Part shown: in pieces, positions 8,453 to 16,096 of the stretch | How the letters are laid out: every line of letters begins with the position of its first letter | Numbering within the stretch: position 1 is the first letter of the stretch | Assembly: GCF_002752675.1 (NCBI RefSeq) | Contig: NZ_CP024608.1 | Location: 1,054,001 to 1,118,000, forward strand | DNA from: Massilia violaceinigra | GTDB taxonomy: Bacteria > Pseudomonadota > Gammaproteobacteria > Burkholderiales > Burkholderiaceae_D | Length of the DNA stretch: 64,000 bases | Direction: 5' to 3' | Position numbers and translations under genes: made by a program | The notes under the pieces: generated by a model | Told to the model about the DNA's origin: nothing | Database searches by the model: none | Seen by the model: the letters and a program-made list of their open reading frames with translations, nothing else

Positions 8453-9316
8453 TCAGGACTGTTCGCGGTGCCTGAGCACGACCCGTTCGGTCGGGCTGAA
8501 GTAAGCGGCGAGGCGCTCGGCCATGTACACCGAGCGATGCTGCCCGCCCGTGCAGCCCAGCGCCACGGTCAGGTAGCTGCGGTTGTCGGTCTTGAACGAC
8601 GGCAGCCACTTCTCGACGAAGGCGCGGATATCTTCCAGCAGCTCGGCCGCGCTGGGCTGGGCGTCGAGGAAAGCGATCACCGGCGCGTCCATGCCGGTAA
8701 GGGGTCGCAAGGTCAGGTCGTAATAGGGATTGGGCAGGGCGCGCACGTCGAACACAAAATCGGCGTCGAGCGGCACGCCCAGTTTGAAGGCAAACGATTC
8801 AAAGAAAAGCGTGAGCGGCGCGCGCTCGATCTCGACCAGTTCCTTGATCCACGCGCGCAGCTTGTTGGCCGACAGGTCGGACGTGTCGATCACGTGGCCA
8901 AGCTGCTCGATGGCGGACAGGCGCTCGCGCTCTTCGAGAATGCATTCGATCAGGGTGCGGCGCGAGGCCGGATTTTCGTCGGGGCGCAGCTGGTGCGACA
9001 GCGGATGGCTGCGCCGCGTTTCGGAAAAGCGCGCCACCAGCGAGTGCGTGTTCGAGGTCAGGAACATGACCTTGATATCGTGGCCCTGGTCTTTCAGCAA
9101 ACGGATGTTGGTGGGCAGTTCGACCAGCGACTGGGCGCTGCGCGCATCGACCGCGACGGCGGCGCAGGCAGTGCCGTCCGCGATCAGCGCGTCGATCAGG
9201 CTCGGTAACAAGGCTGGCGGAAGGTTGTCGACGCAGTAGTAGCCTGCGTCTTCAAGGACGTTGAGGGCGACCGATTTGCCCGATCCGGAAATACCTGTGA
9301 TGAGTACGATGCGCAT
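8453..9316 (-). CDS. rapZ: RNase adapter protein RapZ (P-loop nucleotide-binding)
   Basis: A 287-residue RapZ/YvcJ family protein. The Walker A loop 'GISGSGKS' is at residues 8-15. The conserved C-terminal block ('[20 protein letters not shown]') is present. In enterobacteria RapZ presents the sRNA GlmZ to RNase E and so tunes glucosamine-6-phosphate synthesis; in betaproteobacteria the target is less clear. The start at 9316 gives the family's '[18 protein letters not shown]'; an upstream in-frame start would add 14 untypical residues. It is last in the leftward ptsN-hprK-rapZ group, about 110 bp after hprK, and convergent with the TonB receptor (9 bp). Confidence 0.95.
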   Translation of the reverse strand: MRIVLITGISGSGKSVALNVLEDAGYYCVDNLPPALLPSLIDALIADGTACAAVAVDARSAQSLVELPTNIRLLKDQGHDIKVMFLTSNTHSLVARFSETRRSHPLSHQLRPDENPASRRTLIECILEERERLSAIEQLGHVIDTSDLSANKLRAWIKELVEIERAPLTLFFESFAFKLGVPLDADFVFDVRALPNPYYDLTLRPLTGMDAPVIAFLDAQPSAAELLEDIRAFVEKWLPSFKTDNRSYLTVALGCTGGQHRSVYMAERLAAYFSPTERVVLRHREQS

Positions 9317-9429
9317 AGGCCCGATGATACCCCAAGCGGGTGGGGTTTGCTTAGGCACTATGCATGATTCTCAAGAGGCAACAGAGATTTTACAACGGTC
9401 CCGGCGGCTACCTATGTATACGGCTAGGG

Positions 9430-10365
9430 TTAATCGCTGCTCATCGCCAGGCGCTGGCGCTCCATGAATTCTTGTAATGTGTCGATGCCGCGCAGTTGAA
9501 GAATCGTATTGCGCACCGCCGCTTCAAGCAGTACCGCGATGTTGCGGCCGGCGGCGACGGGAATCACCACTTTGCGAATCGGCAGTCCTAATACATCCTC
9601 GGTCGGAAACAAAAACGGCAGGCGCTCGACTTCTTCTTCCAGCGCGCTGCGGCGCACGAGATGGACGATCAGCTTCAAGCGCATCTTGCGCCGCACGGCC
9701 GTCTCGCCAAAGATCGCCTTGATATCCAGCAGTCCCAGGCCGCGCACTTCCAGCAGATTTTGCAGCAGCGCCGGGCAGCGTCCTTCGATCATGTTCGGGG
9801 CGATGCGCGAAAACTCCACCGCATCGTCGGCCACCAGGCCGTGGCTGCGCGAAATGAGCTCCAGTCCCAGCTCGCTCTTGCCCAGGCCCGAGTCGCCGGT
9901 AATGAGCACGCCCACGCCCAGCACGTCCATGAACACGCCATGCATGATGATGCGCTGCGCGAGCTTCTTGGACAGGTACACGCGCAGGAAGTCGATCACC
10001 TGCGCGGCCGGCAGCGGCGTGGAAAACAAGGGGATGTTCTGCTCGTCGCAGATGGCCAGAATGTCGGGCGGCGTATCGAGTCCCTGCGCGATGATCAGCG
10101 CCGGCGGCCCGCCGGCAATGAGCTCGCCGATGACGTGGCTGCGCGAGCCGGATTTAAGGCGGTGGTAATACGTCAGTTCCTGATGCCCGAATACCTGGAT
10201 GCGGCCCGGGTGGATCAGGTTCAGGTGGCCGACCTGGTCGGCGGCGGAGGCGACGTCGCCCGAAATGAGGCGTTCGCCGCCGGGAAAGCCGGCGAACCAG
10301 CCCAGCTGCAGACTTTCGCGATTGTCGTCGTACAGCCGTTGGATGGTCAGCGGAGTTTGCAGCAT
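9430..10365 (-). CDS. hprK: HPr kinase/phosphorylase
   Basis: The 311-residue enzyme phosphorylates and dephosphorylates the regulatory serine of HPr. The N-terminal domain (~1-130) precedes the catalytic domain, whose P-loop 'GDSGLGKS' is at 157-164. 'HGVFMDVLG' carries the conserved His near 142, and the family signature '[20 protein letters not shown]' lies downstream. In betaproteobacteria it belongs to an incomplete phosphotransferase chain that regulates rather than transports sugar. It follows ptsN by 51 bp; a hairpin lies between them. Confidence 0.96.
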   Translation of the reverse strand: MLQTPLTIQRLYDDNRESLQLGWFAGFPGGERLISGDVASAADQVGHLNLIHPGRIQVFGHQELTYYHRLKSGSRSHVIGELIAGGPPALIIAQGLDTPPDILAICDEQNIPLFSTPLPAAQVIDFLRVYLSKKLAQRIIMHGVFMDVLGVGVLITGDSGLGKSELGLELISRSHGLVADDAVEFSRIAPNMIEGRCPALLQNLLEVRGLGLLDIKAIFGETAVRRKMRLKLIVHLVRRSALEEEVERLPFLFPTEDVLGLPIRKVVIPVAAGRNIAVLLEAAVRNTILQLRGIDTLQEFMERQRLAMSSD

Positions 10366-10371
10366 GAACGG

Positions 10372-10416
10372 GTCTTCAGAAAAGTGAGGGCGCCAACGCG
10401 CCCGGCATCCTGAAGT
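10372..10416 (-). terminator. Hairpin between ptsN and hprK (possible attenuator)
   Basis: GGGCGC (10388-10393) / GCGCCC (10398-10403) form the inner stem with a 4-base loop. CTTCAG (10374-10379) and CTGAAG (10409-10414) can pair outside it. On the transcribed strand a TCACTTTTCT stretch follows the inner stem, so partial termination between the two genes is possible. Confidence 0.4.
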
Positions 10417-10899
10417 TTAACCCAGTGCTTGCAGGCTTGGTTGCCAATTGATGATGCGCGAGTGAACCGATTTCGGGTCCGGATCGGTCGCCAGCGCTGT
10501 GCGGAAACCGTCGTCGGAAAACATCTCGGCGATCTCGGACAAAATCTCAAGGTGCTGCTGGGTCACGTGGTCGGGAATGAGCAGGAAGAACAGCAGGTTG
10601 ACCGGCTGGCCGTCAGGCGACTCGAACGGAATCGGTTCGAGCAGGCGCACGAAAGCGGCCAGCGGGCTCTTGAGGCTCTTGCTGCCCTTGATGCGGCCGT
10701 GCGGCACCGCCACTCCATGGCCGAGCCCGGTCGAGCCGAGGCGCTCGCGCGCAAACAGGTTGTCCGAAACGGTCGAGCGGGCAATTCCGCAGTTGTTCTC
10801 GAAGATCAGCCCAGCTTGCTCGAAAGCGCGCTTCTTGCTGGAAACTTCGAGATCGAGCAACACGTTCTCGAGCGATAAAATTTTGCTAAGGTTTGTCAT
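10417..10899 (-). CDS. ptsN: PTS IIA-like nitrogen-regulatory protein PtsN (EIIANtr)
   Basis: A 160-residue EIIA domain of the mannitol/fructose type. The phospho-acceptor His is in 'GHGVAVPHGRI' (residue 67). PtsN receives phosphate from the NPr/EINtr chain and regulates potassium, nitrogen and envelope processes by protein contact. ATG 10899 ('MTNLSKILSLENVLLDLEVS') is the normal family start; an upstream in-frame start would add nine residues. It is first in the leftward group with hprK and rapZ and is preceded by a TATAAT box. Confidence 0.95.
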   Translation of the reverse strand: MTNLSKILSLENVLLDLEVSSKKRAFEQAGLIFENNCGIARSTVSDNLFARERLGSTGLGHGVAVPHGRIKGSKSLKSPLAAFVRLLEPIPFESPDGQPVNLLFFLLIPDHVTQQHLEILSEIAEMFSDDGFRTALATDPDPKSVHSRIINWQPSLQALG

Positions 10900-11337
10900 A
10901 ACGCTGAGTATTGGTGCGATGCACAAGGGTGCTTGCGAGCCAGAATTATAGGCCTGTTTTCCGGCTGTGTAATCGGAATTCGTCGTCGATTCATGTCAAG
11001 TCTGCATTGACATTTCGCAAGTTGAATAGCGATTCATACAAGCCGGACGACATGCTATCGCGCCAAGTGATGGAAAATTTGAATTTCCGCCATGAAATTG
11101 AGGATTTTGCACATAAATGCTGGTCCTTAACGCAGTTTGCCATTTTTCCTGTGCTTGCTGCCCGTTTTTTCAGCGCCACATCCGTACCCGCGCCCGTTGT
11201 TTAATTATAAAGTTGGTGGCAATTGTCTGTCGCCCGAAAAGCACACTCGTTCCCTTACCGATCAAGGTATTCCCGCATGGCAATGCCGTCAAGCGCGCGC
11301 GCAGGGGGAAAGCGGGCCCCTTGCGCTGCCTCAAACG
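10900..11337. other. 438-bp intergenic region between ptsN and queF
   Basis: It holds the ptsN promoter near its left end. The middle is AT-rich (for example TTAATTATAA near 11201), and no gene, tRNA or long repeat was seen. Short open frames here have no ribosome-binding site or recognisable product. Confidence 0.5.
10945..10972 (-). promoter_or_regulatory. Predicted sigma70 promoter of ptsN-hprK-rapZ
   Basis: Reading the minus strand, a perfect TATAAT (complement of 10945-10950) is preceded by TTACAC (complement of 10967-10972) at 16 bp. The start codon of ptsN is 46 bases downstream of the -10 box. Confidence 0.5.
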
Positions 11338-12168
11338 TCATTGGCGTGCCGTGCGCAGATTGGGCGGACGGCCCGAGCTGAAGTTGCTGCGCCATGGGTT
11401 GATATCGAGCCCGCCGCGGCGGGTATAGCGGGCGTACACCGCCAGCTTTTGCGGCGCGCACTGGCGCAGGATGTCGGTAAAAATGCGTTCCACACATTGT
11501 TCGTGAAATTCATTGTGCTCACGAAATCCGATCAGGTATTTCAGCAAGCCTCCCTGTTCGATCTGCGGGCCCACGTAATGAATCTGTACGCTGGCCCAGT
11601 CCGGCTGGCCGGTGACCAGGCAGTTCGATTTGAGCAGGTGCGAGACGAGCTTTTCCTCGACCGGCGCGCCGTCCGCCGCGGCCGTGAGCAGGGCGGGCGA
11701 GGGCGAGTAGTTGTCGATCTCGACGTCCAGGCGGTCCAGCAGCATGCCATCGAGTTCGCCCATTTTGACGGTGTCGAAGGCGTGCGGCTCGATCAGGGTG
11801 ATGTGGACCGGCGCGCCGAAGCCGCCGGCCAGGTCTTCGCGCAGCAGGGCCAGCAAGGCGTCGCTGTTGGACAGGCGCGTCTGGTTGAAGGAATTTAAAT
11901 ACAGCTTGAACGATTTCGATTCGACGATGTTGGGCGAATCGGCCGGCACCGTGATCGTGGCGATCGCCACCTGGGGTTTGCCGCGCATGTTCAGCCACGA
12001 GATTTCGTAGGCGTTCCAGATATCGACGCCGAAGAAAGGCAGGGTGCCGGTGAGCTGGAGTTCATCGCGCTTGCCCTGGCGCGGGATCGGAAACAGCAGG
12101 TCCGGCGCGTATTGGGTTTGGTAGGCGGAGGTTTTGCCCAGGGGAGATAGATCGGCGGTGTTGGTCAT
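11338..12168 (-). CDS. queF: NADPH-dependent 7-cyano-7-deazaguanine reductase (type II QueF)
   Basis: QueF reduces preQ0 to preQ1 in queuosine tRNA modification. The 276-residue length fits the two-domain type II (YqcD-like) enzyme. Recognisable features are the start '[20 protein letters not shown]', '[15 protein letters not shown]', '[17 protein letters not shown]', the catalytic Cys in '[11 protein letters not shown]', and '[17 protein letters not shown]'. It lies 91 bp downstream of ilvA on the same strand; the pairing is probably positional rather than functional. No other queuosine gene is in the window. Confidence 0.96.
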   Translation of the reverse strand: MTNTADLSPLGKTSAYQTQYAPDLLFPIPRQGKRDELQLTGTLPFFGVDIWNAYEISWLNMRGKPQVAIATITVPADSPNIVESKSFKLYLNSFNQTRLSNSDALLALLREDLAGGFGAPVHITLIEPHAFDTVKMGELDGMLLDRLDVEIDNYSPSPALLTAAADGAPVEEKLVSHLLKSNCLVTGQPDWASVQIHYVGPQIEQGGLLKYLIGFREHNEFHEQCVERIFTDILRQCAPQKLAVYARYTRRGGLDINPWRSNFSSGRPPNLRTARQ

Positions 12169-12259
12169 ATCGATTCAGTCAAATTCAACCACCGTCGCTC
12201 CCGCGCCAAGGCGGCACTCGGCGGGGGCGACGGCGATCAGGTCAGCGAGGGTATTGGCA

Positions 12260-13795
12260 TCACCCCAAAAACATCTTATACACCGGATTGGCACTCTCAT
12301 CCCAATGACGGTATCCGAGCGTGGTGAGGAACAGGCGGAACTCCTCCATTTCCTCGACCGGCACTTGCAGTCCCACCAGAATGCGTCCCACATCGCCGCC
12401 TTGATTGCGGTAATGGAACAGCGAGATATTCCAGTTCGGCGCCATGCTGTCGAGGAAGCGCATCAGCGCGCCCGGCCGCTCGGGGAATTCGAAACGATAC
12501 AGCAGTTCGTCATGGGCCAACGCACTCTTGCCGCCGACCAAATGGCGGATGTGCAGCTTGGCCAGCTCATCGTGCGTCAGATCGAGCGTCTTGAAGTCGC
12601 TCTGCTCGAAGGTCCGCGCCAGCACGCCGGACTCGCCGCGGCTGGCGATCTGCACGCCCACGAACACGTGTGCCTGGGCCGCATCGCTGACGCGGTAGTT
12701 AAATTCGGTCACATTGCGCGGCCCGATCAGCGCGCAAAAGCGCTTGAAGCTGCCGCGCTGCTCGGGAATGGTCACCGCGAACACCGCTTCGCGCGCTTCG
12801 CCCAGCTCCGCGCGTTCGGCCACGAAACGCAGGCGGTCGAAGTTCATGTTCGCGCCGCAGGCAATCGCCACCAGCGTCTCGCCGCGCACCGGGTTCTTGC
12901 TCATCGCCGAACGCTCGATGTAGGCCTTGGCGCCGGCCACCGCCAGCGCGCCGGATGGCTCCAGGATCGAGCGCGTATCCTGGAACACGTCCTTGATCGC
13001 GGCGCAGATCGCATCGGTATCGACCAAAATGATCTCGTCCACGTACTGCTGCGCCAGGCGGAAGGTCTCTTCGCCCACCAGGCGCACCGCGGTGCCGTCG
13101 GCGAACAGGCCCACATCGGGCAGGGTCACGCGCTCGCCGGCTTTCAGGCTGCGCGCCATCGCGTCCGAATCGGTCGACTGCACGCCGATGATCTTGATGT
13201 CCGGGCGGATCTGCTTCACGTACGCCGCCACCCCGCCGATCAGGCCCCCGCCGCCAATGGCCACGAAGATCGCATGGATCGGGCCCGAATGCTGGCGCAA
13301 AATCTCCATGCCCACCGTGCCCTGGCCGGCAATGACGTCCGGATCGTCGAACGGGTGCACAAAGGCGAGCTTCTGCTCTTTTTCGAGCGTGAGCGCGAAG
13401 TTATAGGCGTCGGTGTACGAGTCGCCATGCAAAATCACTTCCACATTGGTTCCGCCGAAGGCCTTGACCGCGTCGACCTTCACGCTCGGCGTGGTGGTCG
13501 GCATGACGATCACCGCGCGGCAGCCCGTTTTGGCCGCCGACAGCGCCACGCCCTGCGCGTGATTGCCGGCCGACGCGCAGATCACGCCGCGCTTGAGCTG
13601 CGCCGGGGCCAGGTTGGCCATCTTGTTGTACGCGCCCCGCAGCTTGAAACTGAACACGCTCTGCATGTCTTCACGCTTGAAGTAAATGCGGTTCTCCATG
13701 CGCTGCGACAGGATCGGCGCGAATTCGAGCGGCGTTTCGGTGGCGACGTCATAGACGCGGGCGGTCAGGATTTTCTTGAGGTAGTCGATAGTCAT
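12260..13795 (-). CDS. ilvA: Threonine ammonia-lyase, biosynthetic, long form
   Basis: The enzyme converts threonine to 2-oxobutanoate and ammonia, the first step of isoleucine synthesis. The 511-residue protein has an N-terminal PLP domain with the Schiff-base lysine at 51 in 'SFKLRGAYNKM' and the phosphate loop 'SAGNHAQGVA'. The C-terminal ~190 residues hold two ACT-like regulatory domains ('RPGALMRFLDSM' marks the second), as in isoleucine-inhibited enzymes. ATG 13795 begins 'MTIDYLKKILTARVYDVA'; the frame is open further upstream but that stretch is not family-like. The rightward YqaA gene diverges from it. Confidence 0.96.
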   Translation of the reverse strand: MTIDYLKKILTARVYDVATETPLEFAPILSQRMENRIYFKREDMQSVFSFKLRGAYNKMANLAPAQLKRGVICASAGNHAQGVALSAAKTGCRAVIVMPTTTPSVKVDAVKAFGGTNVEVILHGDSYTDAYNFALTLEKEQKLAFVHPFDDPDVIAGQGTVGMEILRQHSGPIHAIFVAIGGGGLIGGVAAYVKQIRPDIKIIGVQSTDSDAMARSLKAGERVTLPDVGLFADGTAVRLVGEETFRLAQQYVDEIILVDTDAICAAIKDVFQDTRSILEPSGALAVAGAKAYIERSAMSKNPVRGETLVAIACGANMNFDRLRFVAERAELGEAREAVFAVTIPEQRGSFKRFCALIGPRNVTEFNYRVSDAAQAHVFVGVQIASRGESGVLARTFEQSDFKTLDLTHDELAKLHIRHLVGGKSALAHDELLYRFEFPERPGALMRFLDSMAPNWNISLFHYRNQGGDVGRILVGLQVPVEEMEEFRLFLTTLGYRHWDESANPVYKMFLG

Positions 13796-13988
13796 AGTCT
13801 GCAAACAAAGTGATTCTGGGCCGGAAAATCCGGAACGCGATGCTGTTGACGCTGGACTGTGTTGTCGGCGGATGGCCGAGGCTTGCAGTGCGATGCGCGG
13901 TTCCGGATGGCGGGCTCGGCGTATCGTGTCGGTGCAATACTTTTTCCTCATTATAATGGACGGCTTCAGCAGTCATCAAAGTGCCTCC

Positions 13989-14501
13989 ATGATCGAATCC
14001 GCTGTCCTCTGGCTGCTCAAATTGCTGGCCGCTCCCACGGTCGGGCTCAGCTCGGTCTTCGTGATAGCGTTCGTGTCGGCCACGCTGGTGCCGCTCGGGT
14101 CCGAGCCGGCCGTGTTCGCCGTCATCAAGGCCAATCCAGCCATGTTCTGGCCAGCCATCCTGGTGGCGACCCTGGGCAACACCCTGGGCGGGGCGCTCGA
14201 CTACTTCATCGGCTACCGCGCCAAGGTCGCGTTTGCGAAAGAGCGCAAGTCGCGCTGGTTCGCCTGGCTGGCGCGCTACGGCGCCAAAACCATGCTGCTG
14301 TCGTGGGTGCCCGGGATTGGCGATCCGCTGTGCACGCTTGGCGGGTGGCTGCATTTGCCGTTCTGGCCGAGTCTCGGCTATATGGCGATCGGCAAATTCA
14401 TGCGTTACCTGACCATGACCACCGCGCTGCTGTATGTGCCGGATAGCTTCTGGAAGGGGCTGGGCGCGACCTTGTCCAATTTCTGGCATATGTTTTTTTA
14501 G
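13989..14501 (+). CDS. YqaA-type inner-membrane protein (DedA/SNARE-associated superfamily)
   Basis: A 170-residue membrane protein with about four hydrophobic segments. The family signature is visible: 'FVSATLVPLGSEPAVFAV', 'ATLGNTLGGALDYFIGY' and 'SWVPGIGDPLCTLGGWL'. The VTT/DedA superfamily is linked to lipid scrambling and membrane homeostasis; YqaA members are uncharacterised. ATG 13989 was chosen for its hydrophobic start; ATG 13956 is possible, and neither has a strong ribosome-binding site. The gene ends 15 bp before the REP-like palindrome that holds the insertion sequence. Confidence 0.85.
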   Translation: MIESAVLWLLKLLAAPTVGLSSVFVIAFVSATLVPLGSEPAVFAVIKANPAMFWPAILVATLGNTLGGALDYFIGYRAKVAFAKERKSRWFAWLARYGAKTMLLSWVPGIGDPLCTLGGWLHLPFWPSLGYMAIGKFMRYLTMTTALLYVPDSFWKGLGATLSNFWHMFF

Positions 14502-14582
14502 CGATACCCTCCGCTTCGTCATTCCCGCCTGTGAACTGACCCAAAAAAGTTGGACACCGTTTCTACTTTTTGGGGGAAGTCG

Positions 14583-15119
14583 ATGACGAAGCATACGACG
14601 GCATTCAAGCTAAAAATCGCTAAGCAATATGTACCTGGCTTGATGGGCTATAAGGAAGTGGGCCGCGTCAACAACGTTAGCTACGGCCAAGTACGCCGTT
14701 GGGTACTGTTCCACCGCTATCACGGCAAAGCTGGCCTTGAACCGAGGAAGTCTGTTCAGTACAGCGCCGATGAGAAGCTTGAGGTCTTGCGGTACATGTG
14801 GGCGAACAAATTATCGTATGTGGAAACGGCGGCCAGGTTCAATATTCGCGCGCAGGGCTACGTCGGGGTTTGGGAGCGCGATTTTCGTGATGGCGGTATA
14901 GTGCCACTGATCCGCAAACCCAGAGGAAGACCCAAGCGCATGGCCGATTTACCCAAGCAAGTTGCACCTGCCAGCGTGCATAGTGATGCCACACGTAGCC
15001 GTGAAGAGTTGCTGGTGGAGCTGAACCAGTTACGGATGGAGGTCGCCGTTCTAAAAAAGCGGAGAGCCTTAGCTCAAGCGGCCGAACAGGCTGCGGCAAT
15101 GCGCAAAAAGCGCACATAG
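14583..15119 (+). CDS. IS3-family transposase OrfA
   Basis: A 178-residue DNA-binding subunit with two helix-turn-helix regions ('YKEVGRVNNVSYGQVRRWV' and 'LSYVETAARFNI'), a basic linker 'RKPRGRPKRM', and a C-terminal leucine-zipper-like helix ('LLVELNQLRMEVAVLKK'). It binds the element's ends and, made alone, usually restrains transposition. ATG 14583 lies 28 bp inside the left inverted repeat. Part of its translation should shift by -1 at 15053-15059 to give the OrfAB transposase. Confidence 0.93.
   Translation: MTKHTTAFKLKIAKQYVPGLMGYKEVGRVNNVSYGQVRRWVLFHRYHGKAGLEPRKSVQYSADEKLEVLRYMWANKLSYVETAARFNIRAQGYVGVWERDFRDGGIVPLIRKPRGRPKRMADLPKQVAPASVHSDATRSREELLVELNQLRMEVAVLKKRRALAQAAEQAAAMRKKRT
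15053..15059 (+). promoter_or_regulatory. Programmed -1 frameshift site, A_AAA_AAG
   Basis: The heptamer is in the correct phase for orfA (codons AAA AAG). Slipping back one base enters the orfB frame, which is open from here to 15952 and reads 'IVHELRLQFPIAQLLAL' before the first internal ATG/TTG starts. Confidence 0.85.
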
Positions 15120-15154
15120 TCCACGAGTTAAGGCTGCAATTTCCCATTGCGCAG

Positions 15155-15952
15155 TTGCTTGCGCTTACCGGTCTGAAACGTAGTACGTTTTACTATCAAA
15201 AGAAGGTTGCGCAAGACGGCGACAAGCATGCGCACTTGAAGCAGGGTATCGAGACGACCTATCAGGCACACAAGGGGCGTATGGGCTATCGGCGTATCGC
15301 TGACGTGCTGCGCAAGGCAGGCCATCGCGCATGCGCCAATACCGTCCAGCGCTGCATGCAGGCAATGAAGCTGACATCGCTGGTACGCATCAAGAAATAC
15401 AAGTCGTACAAGGGGGAAGTGGGCAAGACTGCGCCGAACATCTTGCTGCGCGATTTCAACGCAGAGGGGGTGAATCAGAAGTGGGCAACCGACGTCACCG
15501 AGATGAAAGTCGCTGGTCAGAAAGTGTATCTATCACCCGTGATGGACCTGTTCAACGGGGAAATTGTAGCGTATGAAATGGACACGCGTCCGGTACTCGG
15601 ACTGGTGACAGGCATGCTCAAAAAAGCCTTCCGGAAGTTGCGTGCCGACGATAAACCGATCGTCCATTCAGATCAGGGATGGCAGTATCGCATGCCGGCC
15701 TACCAGCACATGCTGGCGCAGAAAGGCATCGTGCAGAGCATGTCTCGCAAAGGCAACTGCCTCGACAACGCAGCCATGGAGAGCTTCTTCGCAGTGCTGA
15801 AGACGGAGTATTACCACCTGAACAAATTTAGTAGCGTCGACGAGTTGAAAAAAGGTCTGGCCGAGTACATTGACTACTATAATCACTGCCGTATCAAGAT
15901 GAAGCTGAACGGACTGAGCCCGGTGCAATACCGAACCCAGCATTCGCTTTGA
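15155..15952 (+). CDS. IS3-family transposase OrfB (DDE catalytic domain)
   Basis: The rve-type catalytic domain carries the DDE triad: D in 'WATDVTEMK', D in 'IVHSDQGWQY', and E in 'LDNAAMESFFAVLK', with the downstream 'YYNHCRIKMKLNGLSPVQYR' typical of the family. The HTH_21-like region 'HKGRMGYRRIADVLRKAGH' precedes it. The position given is the first in-frame start, but the functional enzyme is probably the OrfA-OrfB fusion made by frameshifting (14583-15952). No stop or missing catalytic residue was found. Confidence 0.93.
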   Translation: MLALTGLKRSTFYYQKKVAQDGDKHAHLKQGIETTYQAHKGRMGYRRIADVLRKAGHRACANTVQRCMQAMKLTSLVRIKKYKSYKGEVGKTAPNILLRDFNAEGVNQKWATDVTEMKVAGQKVYLSPVMDLFNGEIVAYEMDTRPVLGLVTGMLKKAFRKLRADDKPIVHSDQGWQYRMPAYQHMLAQKGIVQSMSRKGNCLDNAAMESFFAVLKTEYYHLNKFSSVDELKKGLAEYIDYYNHCRIKMKLNGLSPVQYRTQHSL

Positions 15953-16096
15953 TTTAATCAAAACACCGTCCAACTTTCTTGGGTCACTTCACTGCGCGGG
16001 AATGACGGTTTTGAAGTTTGTGGTCAGAAAAACGCTGAACCTAACGCCATCGAGTCCAGAGGCCAGTTCCTGGAGAGGTGGGAACGACGATGGTGA

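Larger units (their letters stand above)
14532..15992 (+). mobile_element. IS3-family (IS150-like) insertion sequence, apparently complete, 1461 bp
   Basis: The terminal inverted repeats are 24 bp (14532-14555 and 15969-15992), match at 22 positions, and begin TGAACTGACCC and TGAAGTGACCC. A 3-bp duplication CTG flanks the element (14529-14531 and 15993-15995), which fits IS3-family transposition. Inside are orfA and orfB, joined by a canonical slippery heptamer. Both frames and the DDE residues are intact, so the copy may be active. Confidence 0.93.
14517..16008. repeat. REP-like palindrome split by the insertion sequence
   Basis: The arms CGTCATTCCCGC (14517-14528) and GCGGGAATGACG (15997-16008) are perfect reverse complements. 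Removing the element and one CTG copy restores a 12-bp stem with a CTGC loop. A related but larger palindrome lies at 37555-37653. Confidence 0.85.

Noticed and set aside
10991..11179. A 62-codon minus-strand frame in the ptsN-queF spacer
   Set aside because: No recognisable start signal or product.
12134..13813. A 559-codon open frame opposite ilvA
   Set aside because: Antisense to an intact threonine ammonia-lyase; no recognisable domain.
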